From Campylorhamphus procurvoides (lineage: Eukaryota > Chordata > Aves > Passeriformes > Dendrocolaptidae): 64,000 nucleotides of DNA. Made by a program: the position numbers and the translations under genes. Of the stretch, positions 39,057 through 51,066 are shown piece by piece (the stretch's first letter is position 1; every line of letters begins with the position of its first letter). Below the pieces are notes generated by a model. The model made no database searches. It was not told the DNA's origin and was given only the letters and a program-made list of their open reading frames with translations. The stretch is from positions 310,001 to 374,000 of the forward strand of contig WBMV01005060.1 in assembly GCA_013396655.1 (NCBI GenBank). Direction: 5' to 3'.

Positions 39057-41739
39057 ATACTCAGTTCCAGAAAATGTCTAGAAAATCAGACAGCAAGCAT
39101 CAAGTGAATTCACTTGAAACCAAGTTCCTTTCCGCTTTGTGAGGGCACTGAGGACCTCTGGTAGGCTCAAGAAGTCTGGGGTTCTACTGTCCAAATGTGC
39201 TACCAAATGATGTAATACAGAAAACATAGTTGCTGGAAATTAATGTATTTCATTATTAGGATTTTGGGTCATGGCAGATCATACCATAAATTTGCAGAAA
39301 CCTGGTGTTGAATAGATGTGGCTGTCTCTTCACATTTCTTTTTGTTCATTTAGGATTCAATTTTTTTCCATGAAAGGCAGACTCAGAAATATTCACACAC
39401 AAGCTCCATGTGCTCTTTCATTCAATGTTTAATTTTTTTCTCCTAGTTTTCATGAGCATAAGCAAAGAACTTAAACACAGTGAAGAAATAACAAAGTCAT
39501 GTAATTAAAAATTCAGTAATTGCTAAGTTTTGAGTGCTGCTTTAGAACATGAGTGGGGTGATATTTTAATGCAATTATTAATGAAAGAAGTCCTATAAGT
39601 AGGCTGAATATGATATGCAGCCGTGAAAGACAGATATTTTCCAGCAGTAGCAATTATCTGATGTGAGATTTAAAAAACACCGGTGAAACACATGTGACTT
39701 GACTTTCACATGAGAGGTAATTGCACCTTCTCTAAAGTTCACCGTGATTCCTAGTGTTCTGCTGTTTTCCTCTCAAAATCAAGTTCATCAAAGCAACGAT
39801 ATGAAAGACAGAATGTTTTTTCTTAACAGCTCTCCATTGACTATCATTTTGTCCTCTTAGTACAATCTTTGGTGACATATCTGACCATTTTGACATGGGA
39901 ATAAGAAACTGAGAATTGGGAAAGCATAATGAGAGGAGCAAATGATTTTCAGAACCTACAAGTACCTCCATAAGAAATTTCTGAGTCTGCTGTATGCCAA
40001 GGAACTTAATTTCTTTCCCTTATATGTTTGCTTCTAGTTAGAGCTTCCTTCAAACACTGCTGGAGATCTAGGCATAAACCTAGCTGCCTGTATCATCAGA
40101 TATTTCATAAGCATGAAAAAGAGGGCAGGGTAAATGTTATGTACAAAAAGTTGCATGAAAGCACAAACCAAAATGGCAGCTACCTTCAGAAAACATAATT
40201 AGTCACAGAAAAGCACTTTCCTGCACCTTAATCCACGTTAATCTTTCTGCCATCCTGCAGCCTAGTACTGGCTGGATTTCCTGATGTTGTATTTCTGGAG
40301 GCTGCCAGAAGGAGAGAGTGCTATAGTACAAATATGATGCAGTCCTGATTTTAGAAGAACAAAACTATTGTTCCCTGATAAGCAAGTGTATTAGACTCAT
40401 TGTGAGTGAAAAGGATCTAAATTAAAGGTGAATTTTTAAACATTAAACTTGCAAAGATTCAAAAACCTGGGCAGCAGGTACCATCAAAATGGACAGACAT
40501 AGTCTTCAGGGGTGCCATTCCCAGGGGTGACATGTTGTTCTCTCTACTGATTTGCACATCTGGAGCCCTTTAAAAACATGATTAAAAGAAACTGTCAACA
40601 CTCACTGCCTACAGCCCAGGGAGCAAAGTGGGTTTAGCTGTATGGGCAAAAAACTAGTTGTGACCTTCATTCTTCAAAATTTAAATCTGCAAAGAAACAC
40701 TGTCGTCGTTTTGCTCCAGCTTTGTGGAAGTGTAGATCAGAGACAGCCTTTCAAATCCAGCTATGGTAAAAGTTTAATTAAAAGAACGTCAGCATCTCCT
40801 ATTGCCTTTCCTTTTGAAAATCAGATGCAGAAATGAGGAATCTTGAATAAGCTGATAGCTTTTTTTTATTTTAAATCAGCTTGTATTCTGATGCTTGAAG
40901 TGGTCTCAGAACCATTTCCCTTTGATTATAATTTTCTTTAGCCAAGGGAAAGCAAAAGCAGAAGACATGATTTTTGAGAGAAAAATGAACAGCAGAGATT
41001 AAACTCAGGTCTGTACATTCCACCTGTGATGCCAAAACAAGCTATCAGATTGCTGCATAAAGAGAACTAGAGGCATGACCTATACATTTATTTTTAGTCA
41101 TGGTTTTCACTGTTCTGTTGGTTTTTTTTGCAAGGCTTAATTAAAATTAATAGCAAGTCAGGCTGGCTTTCAGATTGTTTGGAAACACTACAGAACAATT
41201 GGATTGTACCTCCACCTACTGTTAGTACTCAGCTTGAGAAGGGCATAACTACAGCATTTTAAAGCACAGACATGTATGATGCTCTGGGATACAAGCTGGG
41301 AATGTCATGAGCAGGAAAACAACAGACTGAAGTAATGGAGAAAGTTGAGTTTTGGCTAAATCCCATATTTTATTATTACGGTAAAAGAGCTGCAACTGGG
41401 AGCTTTGAGCTTCTTCTGTCTACTGTTTCCTTTCTTGTGCCAACGTCAGGTGTGCTCACGCAAAAGAGGCAAACAGACTTTCCTCTTATTCCCATATATT
41501 ACTTTGGAGATTTTCTCCTCCTTTGTATCTGTAGGGAAGTTTCTTGTGAAGCCAGGGCTCACAGAAGCACCAGCATGCTTTGAAGTGCATAGTTTAAACA
41601 CACTTCAGAAAAGGTTTCTCAGGAACAACCTTGTATTTTACATTAATGAAAAACTTTCCTCTGAGATTATGCAGATTTCCTTGCAGATGCTGCCTAACAA
41701 CATGTGGACTGTATCTTGCCATCTCTAAATAGCCTTTTT

Positions 41740-41769
41740 TGCCCCTTGGGCTATAGTAGCCCAAGGGCA
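41740..41769. repeat. Strong hairpin, 13-bp stem with one bulge and 3-base loop
   Basis: TGCCCCTTGGGCTA (41740-41753) pairs with TAGCCCAAGGGCA (41757-41769) across a TAG loop, with one unpaired C in the left arm. The stem is GC-rich compared with its AT-rich surroundings. It is too short for a typical microRNA precursor and has no terminal repeat pattern of a DNA transposon. Confidence 0.75.
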
Positions 41770-43705
41770 TTTTTAATGTCACTGCAACAACTACCTTCTA
41801 GGTACTGTTCTGCTGACAGTTTTCCCCAACTCTGAATTAGGCATTTTGGGGCAAGAAAAAGGCCAGGCTGAAGGGTTCCCAGCTGCCACCTGACTGTATC
41901 TGCCCCGCCTGGCCAGTGGAAGATGTCAAGTACTTCGGTATGGCTTCAGCCCTGCCTCATTCAGGGACTCACCTGCACAGAGGCACTCAGCTGCACTTGG
42001 GGTTCACATAGCTAAGTCCATTCTTCAGATAAGCAAAGGAGGTCTGGTCTTTTCAAAAGACAAAGGCAGGATGATAGTGATCCTTTTCATCTAGCAGCTC
42101 AGTAATTAGGGCATCTGTCCATATGACGTGGGCCCCTGCCTTGATCAAACATCTCCCCCACCTAAGAGATCAGGACTAATCCCTCCCTCAGATGTCTGAA
42201 GCCACCAGAGCTGGGGTGTCCCACTGGGGTCCCTCTCAGTCCATTCTGATGGAACTCTTCCTCTGTGCATGGCTCAATTAAATATTCATTGGGCCAGAGA
42301 GTAGGGAGCATCCCACTGTAGCTTAGTAGTTGTGTTGTTTCCTTGGGAAAGAGTCCTGTCTCTGCTCGTGTGGATGTTGATGTATTTTCTGTGAAAGTAT
42401 TTACGAAGACAAAGAAACTTTTAGTTCAGCACACAGCCCAGAGGGACCAAGCACGTGGGTCAAGTGCTGTAATGGGGAGGAGGGACTGGACTTTGCATCC
42501 TGTGTCTGAGGTGCAGGTTGAGTCAAACTGTATGCCCAAGGGATAAGGGGTTTTTTTTTTGTGTCTCGTGGGCTTTACCAGCCCTTCTCACTTGGCCCAG
42601 AGAGATCCTTGGAAGACTTTCTTTAATTGCTGGACCAAGTTAGAAAATCAAGCACTTCATGTCAGGAAAATCCAGGATTAAGGCTGCCTATTCTCTTGGT
42701 TTTTTACATGTATTTTGACATTGTGTTTTTCTAGAGGACTCCACTCTGCATCACCAGGATTTTTTTGTGTATATATTTGCATTAGGCCATTGGCCTTATT
42801 TACCTCACATTATACAAAGCCTTTTGTGATGACAGACATCAGCTCCAAGGATAGATTAATCATTTTCAGTATTTTCATTTCCTTCTTTGGTACTCATTTT
42901 TCCAGTATAAAAACACTACAAAATTTTAATGAATTTCATATCCTGCCTAGGACATGAGTGGGTATTGTTCCCTCTGTAAAGAGTGCATTTGAGGCACAGA
43001 GAGATTTATGTCAAAAAGTACTCATTAATTTTTGGTACAGTTTGAGCTGTCTCTGTATTTTGCAGTATTTCATATATTCACACACACTCTTCAGTTCATA
43101 CATTTGTTGTGTAAGTGCTCACCAAACCCATGGGTCAAGCCCTACACAGAAGGTCTTGTATATCTAGAAAATGAGAAAAAATTGGCAAAACTGGTGTAAG
43201 AACATTGCCTACCTTCATATAAAGGCTGTCTGGTAAAAACAAAAGAAATGTTGCTGTTTTAACCAAGACACTATCCTGTCTCATTACCTCTGTGCTTTCT
43301 GGCTTACTTAACAAATGAGGTAGGGGGTTCTTAATCGTTTACTTTACTGAAATGTCCAAGTTCACTGCCAGACCCAATCCTTTTTGCATATGAATGAAGC
43401 ATGATTCTGTAAGTAACCATGCCACATTAATATACACTGAAAAAGGGGACAAATTAAGAATGCACAAAAAAGAAGGGAAGCATTAAATTTTGAGGGCTAA
43501 ACTTTGCAACTTTTTCAAAGAAAATATTTTTTTTCAGAATAAAAAATTATATCCACACGATTTTGATTCTGAGAAAGAAATGCTTTCCCCTCTGTAATTT
43601 AAATGTGTCTTCATAGTTATACCAATATAGCTCACCACGTGACTTTATATCCGTTATCCAGATCTCTATCATTTGTGTCAGAAATAAAGCAGAGAACAAA
43701 AAAAT

Positions 43706-43860
43706 CATAGAATCATTTAGGTTGGAAAAACTGCTAACATCATTGAGTCCAGCACTGCCATGTGCACTACTAAACCATGTCCCTCAGTGCCACATCTACA
43801 CATCTTTTAGAGACCTCCAGAGATGGTGACTCCACCACTTCCCTGGAAGACGTTCAGTGT
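43706..43860 (-). mobile_element. CR1 LINE 3' end, reverse orientation
   Basis: The plus strand begins ATCATAGAATCATTTAGGTTGG, the reverse complement of the usual CR1 terminus. It then carries CTAAACCATGTCCCTCAGTGCCACATCTACAC and CTCCAGAGATGGTGACTCCACCACTTCCCTGG. These are the standard blocks just inside the 3' end. Similarity fades after about 43850. Only the 3' UTR is present. Confidence 0.93.
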
Positions 43861-44039
43861 GACCATTGGTTCCACATCTCTGTGCAGATGCAGAGGGTCT
43901 CTCAGACAAAAATCAGTGACTTCAGAACTCACTGTGAAGGAAGGTACACTACATAAAGTATCTGTCTACTACTGTCTCCTAAATTTGAACCCGTTTTTAT
44001 CCCAGACCCATAGTTCTTCACCTACCCAGTCCCAGTATT

Positions 44040-44240
44040 AAAGTTTCTCTCCATGGTTGTCTTGGTTGTATCTTCCCAGCTACTTCTGCAGACCAAGGGG
44101 TGCGTTACCCCTGGTTGGCCTTGGTACACTACTTGCTCCAAGAAGTCATCCCTGACACGCTCCCAAAACCTTCTTGGCTGTGTCCTGTGGAATTGCTGAT
44201 GCAGCAGCAACTGCCAGGAAGGTTAAAGTCCCCTCTCTTA
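44040..44240 (-). mobile_element. CR1 ORF2 endonuclease fragment, frameshifted
   Basis: On the minus strand, one frame reads GDFNLPG near 44232-44212, the catalytic GDFN of the CR1 apurinic-type endonuclease. It continues to NSTGHSQ. After a frame change, the sequence continues as RRFWERVRDDFLEQVV, which corresponds to the family's RRFLE..DDNFL.QVV block. The piece is therefore a real but dead endonuclease segment. It lies 180 bases upstream, in element orientation, of the 3' end at 43706-43860, whereas in a full element more than 2 kb would separate them. That implies either an internally deleted copy or two insertions. Boundaries are approximate. Confidence 0.7.
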
Positions 44241-46019
44241 AGCAGATCTCTGTTACAGAAACTGCCTTAATTTATTTAGTAAAGATCTCTTCTCACCCTG
44301 ATCATGTAGTTTCTAACAAGCTCCACAGATCATGGTCCATGAGCTCTTAACGAGTTTTTTGTCCACCCTGTACATCCCCATCTGACCATTCCCTGGCTAA
44401 AACACCATAAGCTTCTTCAAGACATGTGTAAACCACAGATATACACAGATTTATGACTACTTTGGAAGAGATTTCCTGAATTTCCATAAAAAAAGACAAA
44501 AGATAAATCCTTGTCACATGGCTTCACCTACCCACCAGCATCAAGGGAAGGTAACAGGGATGGATCCCTGGGACTGCTGAAAGGCAAAAGGCATTTTAAA
44601 TTTTTCACACTGGTTTAAGGTCAGTTTTCTGCAGTGCAGTTTCAGAAAAGACTGTTTCTTTTTCTGTAAGAGCCAGAGAGTACATGCTAGAATTTTTCAA
44701 ATTATTAAAGATTGCAGCTGAAATTTCTAACAAGAAGTGCCAGGAAACTTTAATGGTTGGTACTGTTGTCCAACCTGCCTCGAGGTATAAGCTATAAACA
44801 AAACACCTAAGAAAGAAATTTCAATATGCTTAAATAGGGCATCTTTTCACCATACCCTGAATGTTGCCATGAACGGAGACAGTCTGTACCTCCATCAAAA
44901 GTGCCTTTTATCTTCCAGAGAAAACACACAGAATACAAATGTATCCTCTGTTCTGCTTCCAAAAGTAGAAAAACTTAAAAAACAGCTTAAAAAAAAAAAA
45001 GAAAAGAGCCAATACTCAATAAAAGTGCACAGGCTACAGTTTTGAGCTTATGTGCTGCACTGTTTCAGGTTGAAGTGAATTCATTTAGAAAGGGCAGTTG
45101 TTATAATTTCTTGTTAAACTCCCAGGACTGGCAGGGACAGACAGCTTAAGGGAAGACCAGAGTGTTTGTAAACATCAACCTGTACTTCTGTCAGTCCCAC
45201 AATTAAAAAGAAAACTTCATCAGTTCTGTGGGGCTCTGATAGCAGCCTAGTCTTTGGTATAAACATGATAATGGATTTAGGATTTTGATTCAAAATGGGT
45301 GCAAACCTTGCTTTCTATTTATTGGTTATGCTTTCTGGGTTATCTCTTTTAAATTAAGGCTGTGATTAACTTTGATGTGTCTATCAACACTAGATCACAG
45401 ACTCACTTAACCAGTACTACTGTGAAGCTGAAATATTTTAATGACAATCTAGAGAAAAACATTAAAGAAAAAAAACTTGCTAAGGTCCCAAGAAGATAGC
45501 ATTACATAAAAGCCTCCTTCTGAGATGTCCATGTGCATCTCAAACATCCATTCAAAGACAGGGATGAATGTAGAACACTAGTGTTGCTACCTAGTCTGTC
45601 AGCTATTGACTACCATTTGTATCGTGGAAACAACGTGAATTGAATGACTAATAGCCAAAACTGGGATCACTGCTCCAAGATTACCAGATTACTACAGAAG
45701 GTAACTACCCAATTATCACATCACTTAAATTTCTCAGATCTTATCCAAGCAACAATCTATAAATTTAAATCATTTTTGCAAGAAAGTCGAAACAATCAAA
45801 TGGATCTTCTGAAGTGTTCTGGAACATGCATTCCTGATCAACTGCAGCAAAACACAAACTATCTTCACAAGGAGTTATTTTAATAGTCCCAGGAGTCAGT
45901 TTTATCTGCGAAACACTTTAAAAGAATACTTAAAAAAGCTAATGACAGAAGGAAAATGTATTATGTATTTTGTGTCTCAAAAGTGATGCAAAGATAATGA
46001 TACAATTATTATTTAAAAG

Positions 46020-46092
46020 TTGGGGGTGGGTTTTTTTGTTTGTTTCATTGGGGTTTGGGGGTTTTTCGTTTGTTTGTTTTGTTTTGTTTTTA
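46020..46092. repeat. T/G-rich tract with four G-runs
   Basis: G-runs at 46022-46026, 46028-46030, 46050-46053 and 46057-46061 sit among GTTT and GTTTT repeats. Four runs of three or more G could form a G-quadruplex on the plus strand, but the middle loop of 19 bases makes it weak. On the minus strand it reads as A/C-rich and resembles the tract at 3283-3353. Confidence 0.7.
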
Positions 46093-47642
46093 AATTTGTA
46101 GTACATCTTGTAATTTGAGCAGCCTCATGGTATCTCCCCAAGTGTGAGGCAGGACTTCCTCCTCCTGTAGCCTTCTGCCCCAAAGCTGATTCAGAGGTGT
46201 GTGCAGGAGCCAAGGGCCTGTAGGAAATGCAAGTCCTTCAGAAAATTAGCCTTATTCTCAGGAAAAAAGCTCTGACTTAAAAGAGCCCCTCCCCTGACAT
46301 TGTAATTGTAGTTTCAGATGTGCATGGGATCTCTCCTTTCATGTTTCCCACTGATTGTGCTGATGTTAGCACAAGATGCAGAAGAATGTCATGTTATTGC
46401 AAACAACTTTAATTTTGATGTATATAATTCATTTTTAACAAGGACATCTATTTAAATTTCCTCACATATTTCCCCTTAGAAATGTATTTAAAAGAGCCTG
46501 TAATAGACTACATCCTACAAAGCAAGGCTATTTATAGGCAAAAAAACAAAAATCCAAGTATGCTGGTTTCAAAGAAATTGCTTAAGCAGGTGCATACTAA
46601 AAAGCTGAGCTTGTTTGTGCACAAAAGCACAAACAAAGATTTTTACTGGTAATTCAGAAACTTGGTGTGCATGTAGGTGGGCTTAAAAGCAGCAAGTATG
46701 CAGTATTTCCATATCAAACAAATTTTGATATCAAAGATTGCTCCTGCAAAATATAAAAAAGCAACAACTTTCCCTAAATAGAGATTCTGTCCTCAGAAAC
46801 AAGTTTTCAAGATTATTTAATTGAAAATGGGGGTAGAAGACAAAGGACCTCAAATGAGATGCCCTACTAGAGCAGCTTAGTGTGGCTTTTCAGTCCTGCC
46901 ACTTTGCAAGCTGGCCCCACATTTTCCAAGTCTGAGCCCCTTAGCTTTTTTCTCCAGAGTACATGATGGAAGCATTCACAACTTTCACAGGGGATGTAGG
47001 ACACAGTGCTTCGTGCCATGCAATTATGTTCTTTCTTTCTGACTGATACCATCAATAAACTATCTTTAGTTATACATGAACAATTTGGGGGTTTAGCTTT
47101 GGATGTTAACTCAGAGAAACTAAGTGTTAATGTATACCTGCCTCAGATCCTACCCATCCATGGTCCTGCTCCTCAGGAGGAGGATCTCATCCTCTGAGGA
47201 GTGTGAAAAATGGAGGAAACCCACTGGGGAAAACCAGCCCGTGAGTTTTGGCAAACCCATGCAACCTGGGCTGGGATGACTTCCTCAGTGGTTCATTCCT
47301 TTCAACAAAAGAACATTGCACAAAGAGAGAAAGGAGAATGTTGCAAGAGTAAGGATCGCAGCTAGTTTGACCCTCTCACGACTAAAGAAAGGAGAAATGT
47401 CATACTGGCATTCTAAGTCTGACAACCCCTTTTATAATAAGTGTATAATATACTCCAGGATCTCCTGCTCTTTGGCTCCTGTCATTTAATGCCTGGAGAG
47501 GGCCCACTGTGTGCCATGCTTGTATGCAATTCATTGATGGGAGATCACTACATGACACACAGCGCCAGCAAGTTCCTTGGATACTTCAAGGAAGAGAAAT
47601 GGATCCACTGTGGCCTTCAGCATCCAGTTAAATTGGGCTGGT

Positions 47643-47693
47643 ATGCAAATTAGCAGAATAATAGAAATTTAAGAGTGAATGAATGATGACTCA
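47643..47693. promoter_or_regulatory. Octamer (ATGCAAAT) and AP-1 (TGACTCA) sites 36 bp apart
   Basis: ATGCAAAT at 47643-47650 is the exact POU/Oct consensus. TGACTCA at 47687-47693 is the exact AP-1 consensus. Both are seen directly. That they act together, or at all, is inference. No nearby gene is visible. Confidence 0.2.
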
Positions 47694-50244
47694 TATGGGT
47701 TAAACTCCACTTTTAAAAATACATACTTGACATATCTGGCCTGTAGCCTGCTGTGCATTTTTACCTTGTGTTTTCAGACTTAAGAGGATTTTTTTAGGTT
47801 GATCAGAAGCAGCTGTACTTTATGAAATGGCTTATACTGTATCTGTACTTTACACTACACTAATGGACTTCTGTGACACAGCAACCCTAATCCATTTGGG
47901 CTGCTATGGATGGCTACATTTCTGTAAACTGGAGATAGTTTTGTTCCCAATTTAAACATGGATTTGACTGAACATTAGTGATGGGCAAACTGAAATTCTG
48001 GAATTGCACTTCAGTTTGAAAAGGACCCACATATTTGTTTATTTAAGCTCCCTGGGTTTACACAATGCACAGCTGCAAAGGACCTTAGGAAGAGAAAAGC
48101 CTCTCATGACACTTTCAGCACTTCATGTATTCAGTGAAAGGTAAAGCCGTAGAGGAAGGAAGTGCAAGATGATTATAAAATTTAGTTCAAATGACTATTT
48201 GAATACTATGAAACTTTTCTTAAAGTATTGGGCTACATCAGTCTGCAAGATGAAGGAATACCTGGCTTTGTTACTGGTTCATGTATTCATCCTTCTATTA
48301 AAGTGTGAAGGCTGGAGGCCATCAGAAAGTGTGTTGACATTATTTTCATGCTGATTGGCTGTGCTTTCTATTTTCAAGGGTGTGCTACATTGCTCTGAAA
48401 GCACCTTCTCTGACATACCAGTGAAACTTCTAAAACTCACAGCATTCTCTGACAGCAGCAACTCGTTTTCCCACCACTAAAGATGCTCAGTACAGTACTA
48501 TTAGTATTGCCTAGCCCGTATTTCCTCCTAACACCATCCACAGAGACAGCTGGTTTAGTGAGGAACAGGTACTAGGCAACCTCTTCAAGGGCACACACTG
48601 CGTCAGTGCTGAAGACCAAGGGATTTGCTCAGAAGGTTTGTGGGTACCTGTAAACTGGGCAATGGAGTGAGCAAGGCCGAGAGGGGAGGCTGATGGGGTT
48701 GCAGTGGCTCTGAGCAGCAGCTGGACAGAGCAGACTCCTGTGCTGGCACAGCTTCCCAGCCATGCAGCACTTCTGTGTTAAATCCGAGCTGCAAACAACT
48801 TTGTTTCACACTTGGTAAGAACAGGAAATATATGGACGCAGACAGAGATCCTTCACAGGTTACAGGCCTTTGGGCAGTCCTTGATGCCCATCATCATCAT
48901 CCAGCTGACACCAGTACCATGTAGAATAATTTCCTTTCCTATAATTAATCTTTCTGAAATACACTGTTGCTGTGATTGCAAAAGCACTGAGGACAATGCC
49001 TGTCTCAGAAAAGTATGTGTAATATCTTTTTCCCCCTACACAATCCAAACAGGCTATTGGTTTATTATATTAATTGCATTGATTTCTTTACTGGGGTTTG
49101 GTGGTTTTTAAACTTTATTTGGAGATGGTCCACCACAACTAGGAACATACTGCATACAGTACTCCAAATTTTTAAGAGGGATCACAACTTGATCTTGTAA
49201 TATTTGATTCAAACCTTGAGATGCTATAAATAAAGTAGATCTGCTGACAACAGAACACCTTAATCTAAGAACATGACTGTTTCTCAGAGTGCCAGAAGAG
49301 AAGGAAGGAGAGCCTTTAGGCACTGTCTCTATACAGTAAAAGCATGTACATGTCATGGCGTCAGCCTTCAGAAAGATAAATGATGATTTGGACACTTGCA
49401 GAAAGAACAGAATTTTTTTAAAAAAAGTTCTAAACATCTTTTGGGAAGAATGTTGAATGTCTTTTCAAGAGCATCCTGTTTGCCTTGTTGCCAATAAAAG
49501 CTTTATACAAGAGCAAGCCATAATTATGTTTTTTTTCCCCTCTGCCTTTCTTCCAACTCTCACACAATTTTGCTTGCTTCAAAAACAGCTATACTTTACT
49601 TCTGTAGTCAAGTAATTTTTGTCAAGGATAAAGAATCAGAAAACTCTACCCTGCTAATTCTTTTTTTTTTTCAAGTTAGCTACAACATTTGGTCCTACCT
49701 CATTGCCTCCTTGTATGGATTACTTTTTATGAATGGCTGGAAGCAGAGGAATGCAATTACAAAAAAAAAAAAGCAGCTATTAGAAGGAAATATTTCTGCT
49801 TTGATTATTGAGTTCGACACAGCCTAGAAAGCAGACAGAAGTGGCATAAACACACATTCATTTTTTTGGTAATGGAAAATATTTCAAAAAATTTATATTG
49901 GTTATTAAATATAAAAGATGAGTGAAATATGCAGATTTATGCTTAGAAATACTTCTAAAGAGATCAAAGACAACTGCACCTGGTTAGTGAAATATTTAAG
50001 GTACTATCAGTTGTAACTAAGGTGATTGCAAGCTCTGGACACTTCAATTGCATCCCTGACTTTATCAAGCCAGTGACAACAACCAGTGCCTGTACTCCTT
50101 TAGTCTCCTATTTTCTTGTCTGACAGAGCTGGCTGCTGCCTTCTGTATTATTCAATACAAAGTGGGACCAAATGACATAGATTTAAATGATCTCTTAAAA
50201 ATGAGAACCACAGCAGAAAAATAAAGGTTAATCAGAGACCCTGA

Positions 50245-51066
50245 TATTTTTTTCCTATAATTTATAAAAAAAAACTGTGCAGCTTTCATAGAGCTGGAGG
50301 TGTTTTTACTTGTTGTTACAGCAACACCCTCAGTTTTGCATGTTTCTCCATGCTGACTCACTGTCCACAGGGTGCTTATAGAACAGCAATATGGTACACT
50401 GGGGACAGCTTTTCCCTACTAGAGGACCACAGTACAGCTTTGGCAAGCAAGCATTTTAAAGATCAACAGAAAAATTGGGACTTTATTTTCTATGGTGGTC
50501 CAGTTAGGTTTACCCTGCAAGTCCCAACATCTTTCTATTCTCTCACCTGCCACAGCTGTCAGGAATTTGGAAGTGTGTATTCATTTAAATCAATACCAGA
50601 TTGCCTTAAAATCACAAACACAATATGCTGTAGACTGTATTATTCTCTTCCAGAATGTCTATTAGTCGGTTCCATATTTCCTTTATATAAAGGACTTTCT
50701 CAATTAATTTCTGTTTGGGCATCTTGTCTGGTGTTGATTATTAAATGTAATTGCTTTTACACTACAAAGATGATGCAGAATATGTATATGAATCTCATGC
50801 AAATATTTGATAAACCAAGGACAAAAATACATACACAAGAAGAAACACATACTGAGATACACATTTGTCCATTTACGTGCAATATGGAAAGCAAAAACTA
50901 TTTTTTTGCTTCTGATGTTGTATTTCTGTGTGCAATATTCTCATCTATAAGTCTCCAAAAACACCTACATGAGCTTCACCCAATGTATATAGGCATTAGC
51001 ATATTGCCATTGCAGCTGGTAGGAGTCTCATTTGCTGAAAGTCAAACGTGTATTGAAAAAGTTTAG
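50245..51066 (+). other. Longest stop-free frame in the window (238 codons from ATG)
   Basis: The frame is free of stops from just after TGA at 50242-50244 to TAG at 51064-51066, about 273 codons. The first ATG is at 50350. The predicted 238-residue product has no domain I recognise. It is rich in Cys, Ile, Leu, Phe and Tyr, which is typical of T-rich noncoding DNA read in frame. It lacks an obvious signal peptide but has hydrophobic stretches, for example near ISVWASCLVLII (about residues 120-131) and VVFLCAIFSSI (about residues 191-201). A plausible acceptor (CACTGTCCACAG, ending at 50371) lies just inside the frame. With a stop frequency of roughly 7 percent per codon at this base composition, such a run is not expected by chance in 64 kb. 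Alternatives are an old pseudogene, a young orphan gene, or skewed composition. Confidence 0.25.

Larger units (their letters stand above)
30479..43705. other. Unique AT-rich noncoding DNA, no confirmed gene
   Basis: About 13 kb holds simple repeats (near 35851, 36439, 38233 and 38996-39056), a homopyrimidine mirror repeat at 31718-31737, a hairpin at 41740-41769 and one exon-like segment at 34611-34730. A GC-richer interval, 32393-32993, is open in two successive frames but starts at a non-ATG codon and has no recognisable domain. No gene can be supported. Confidence 0.5.
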
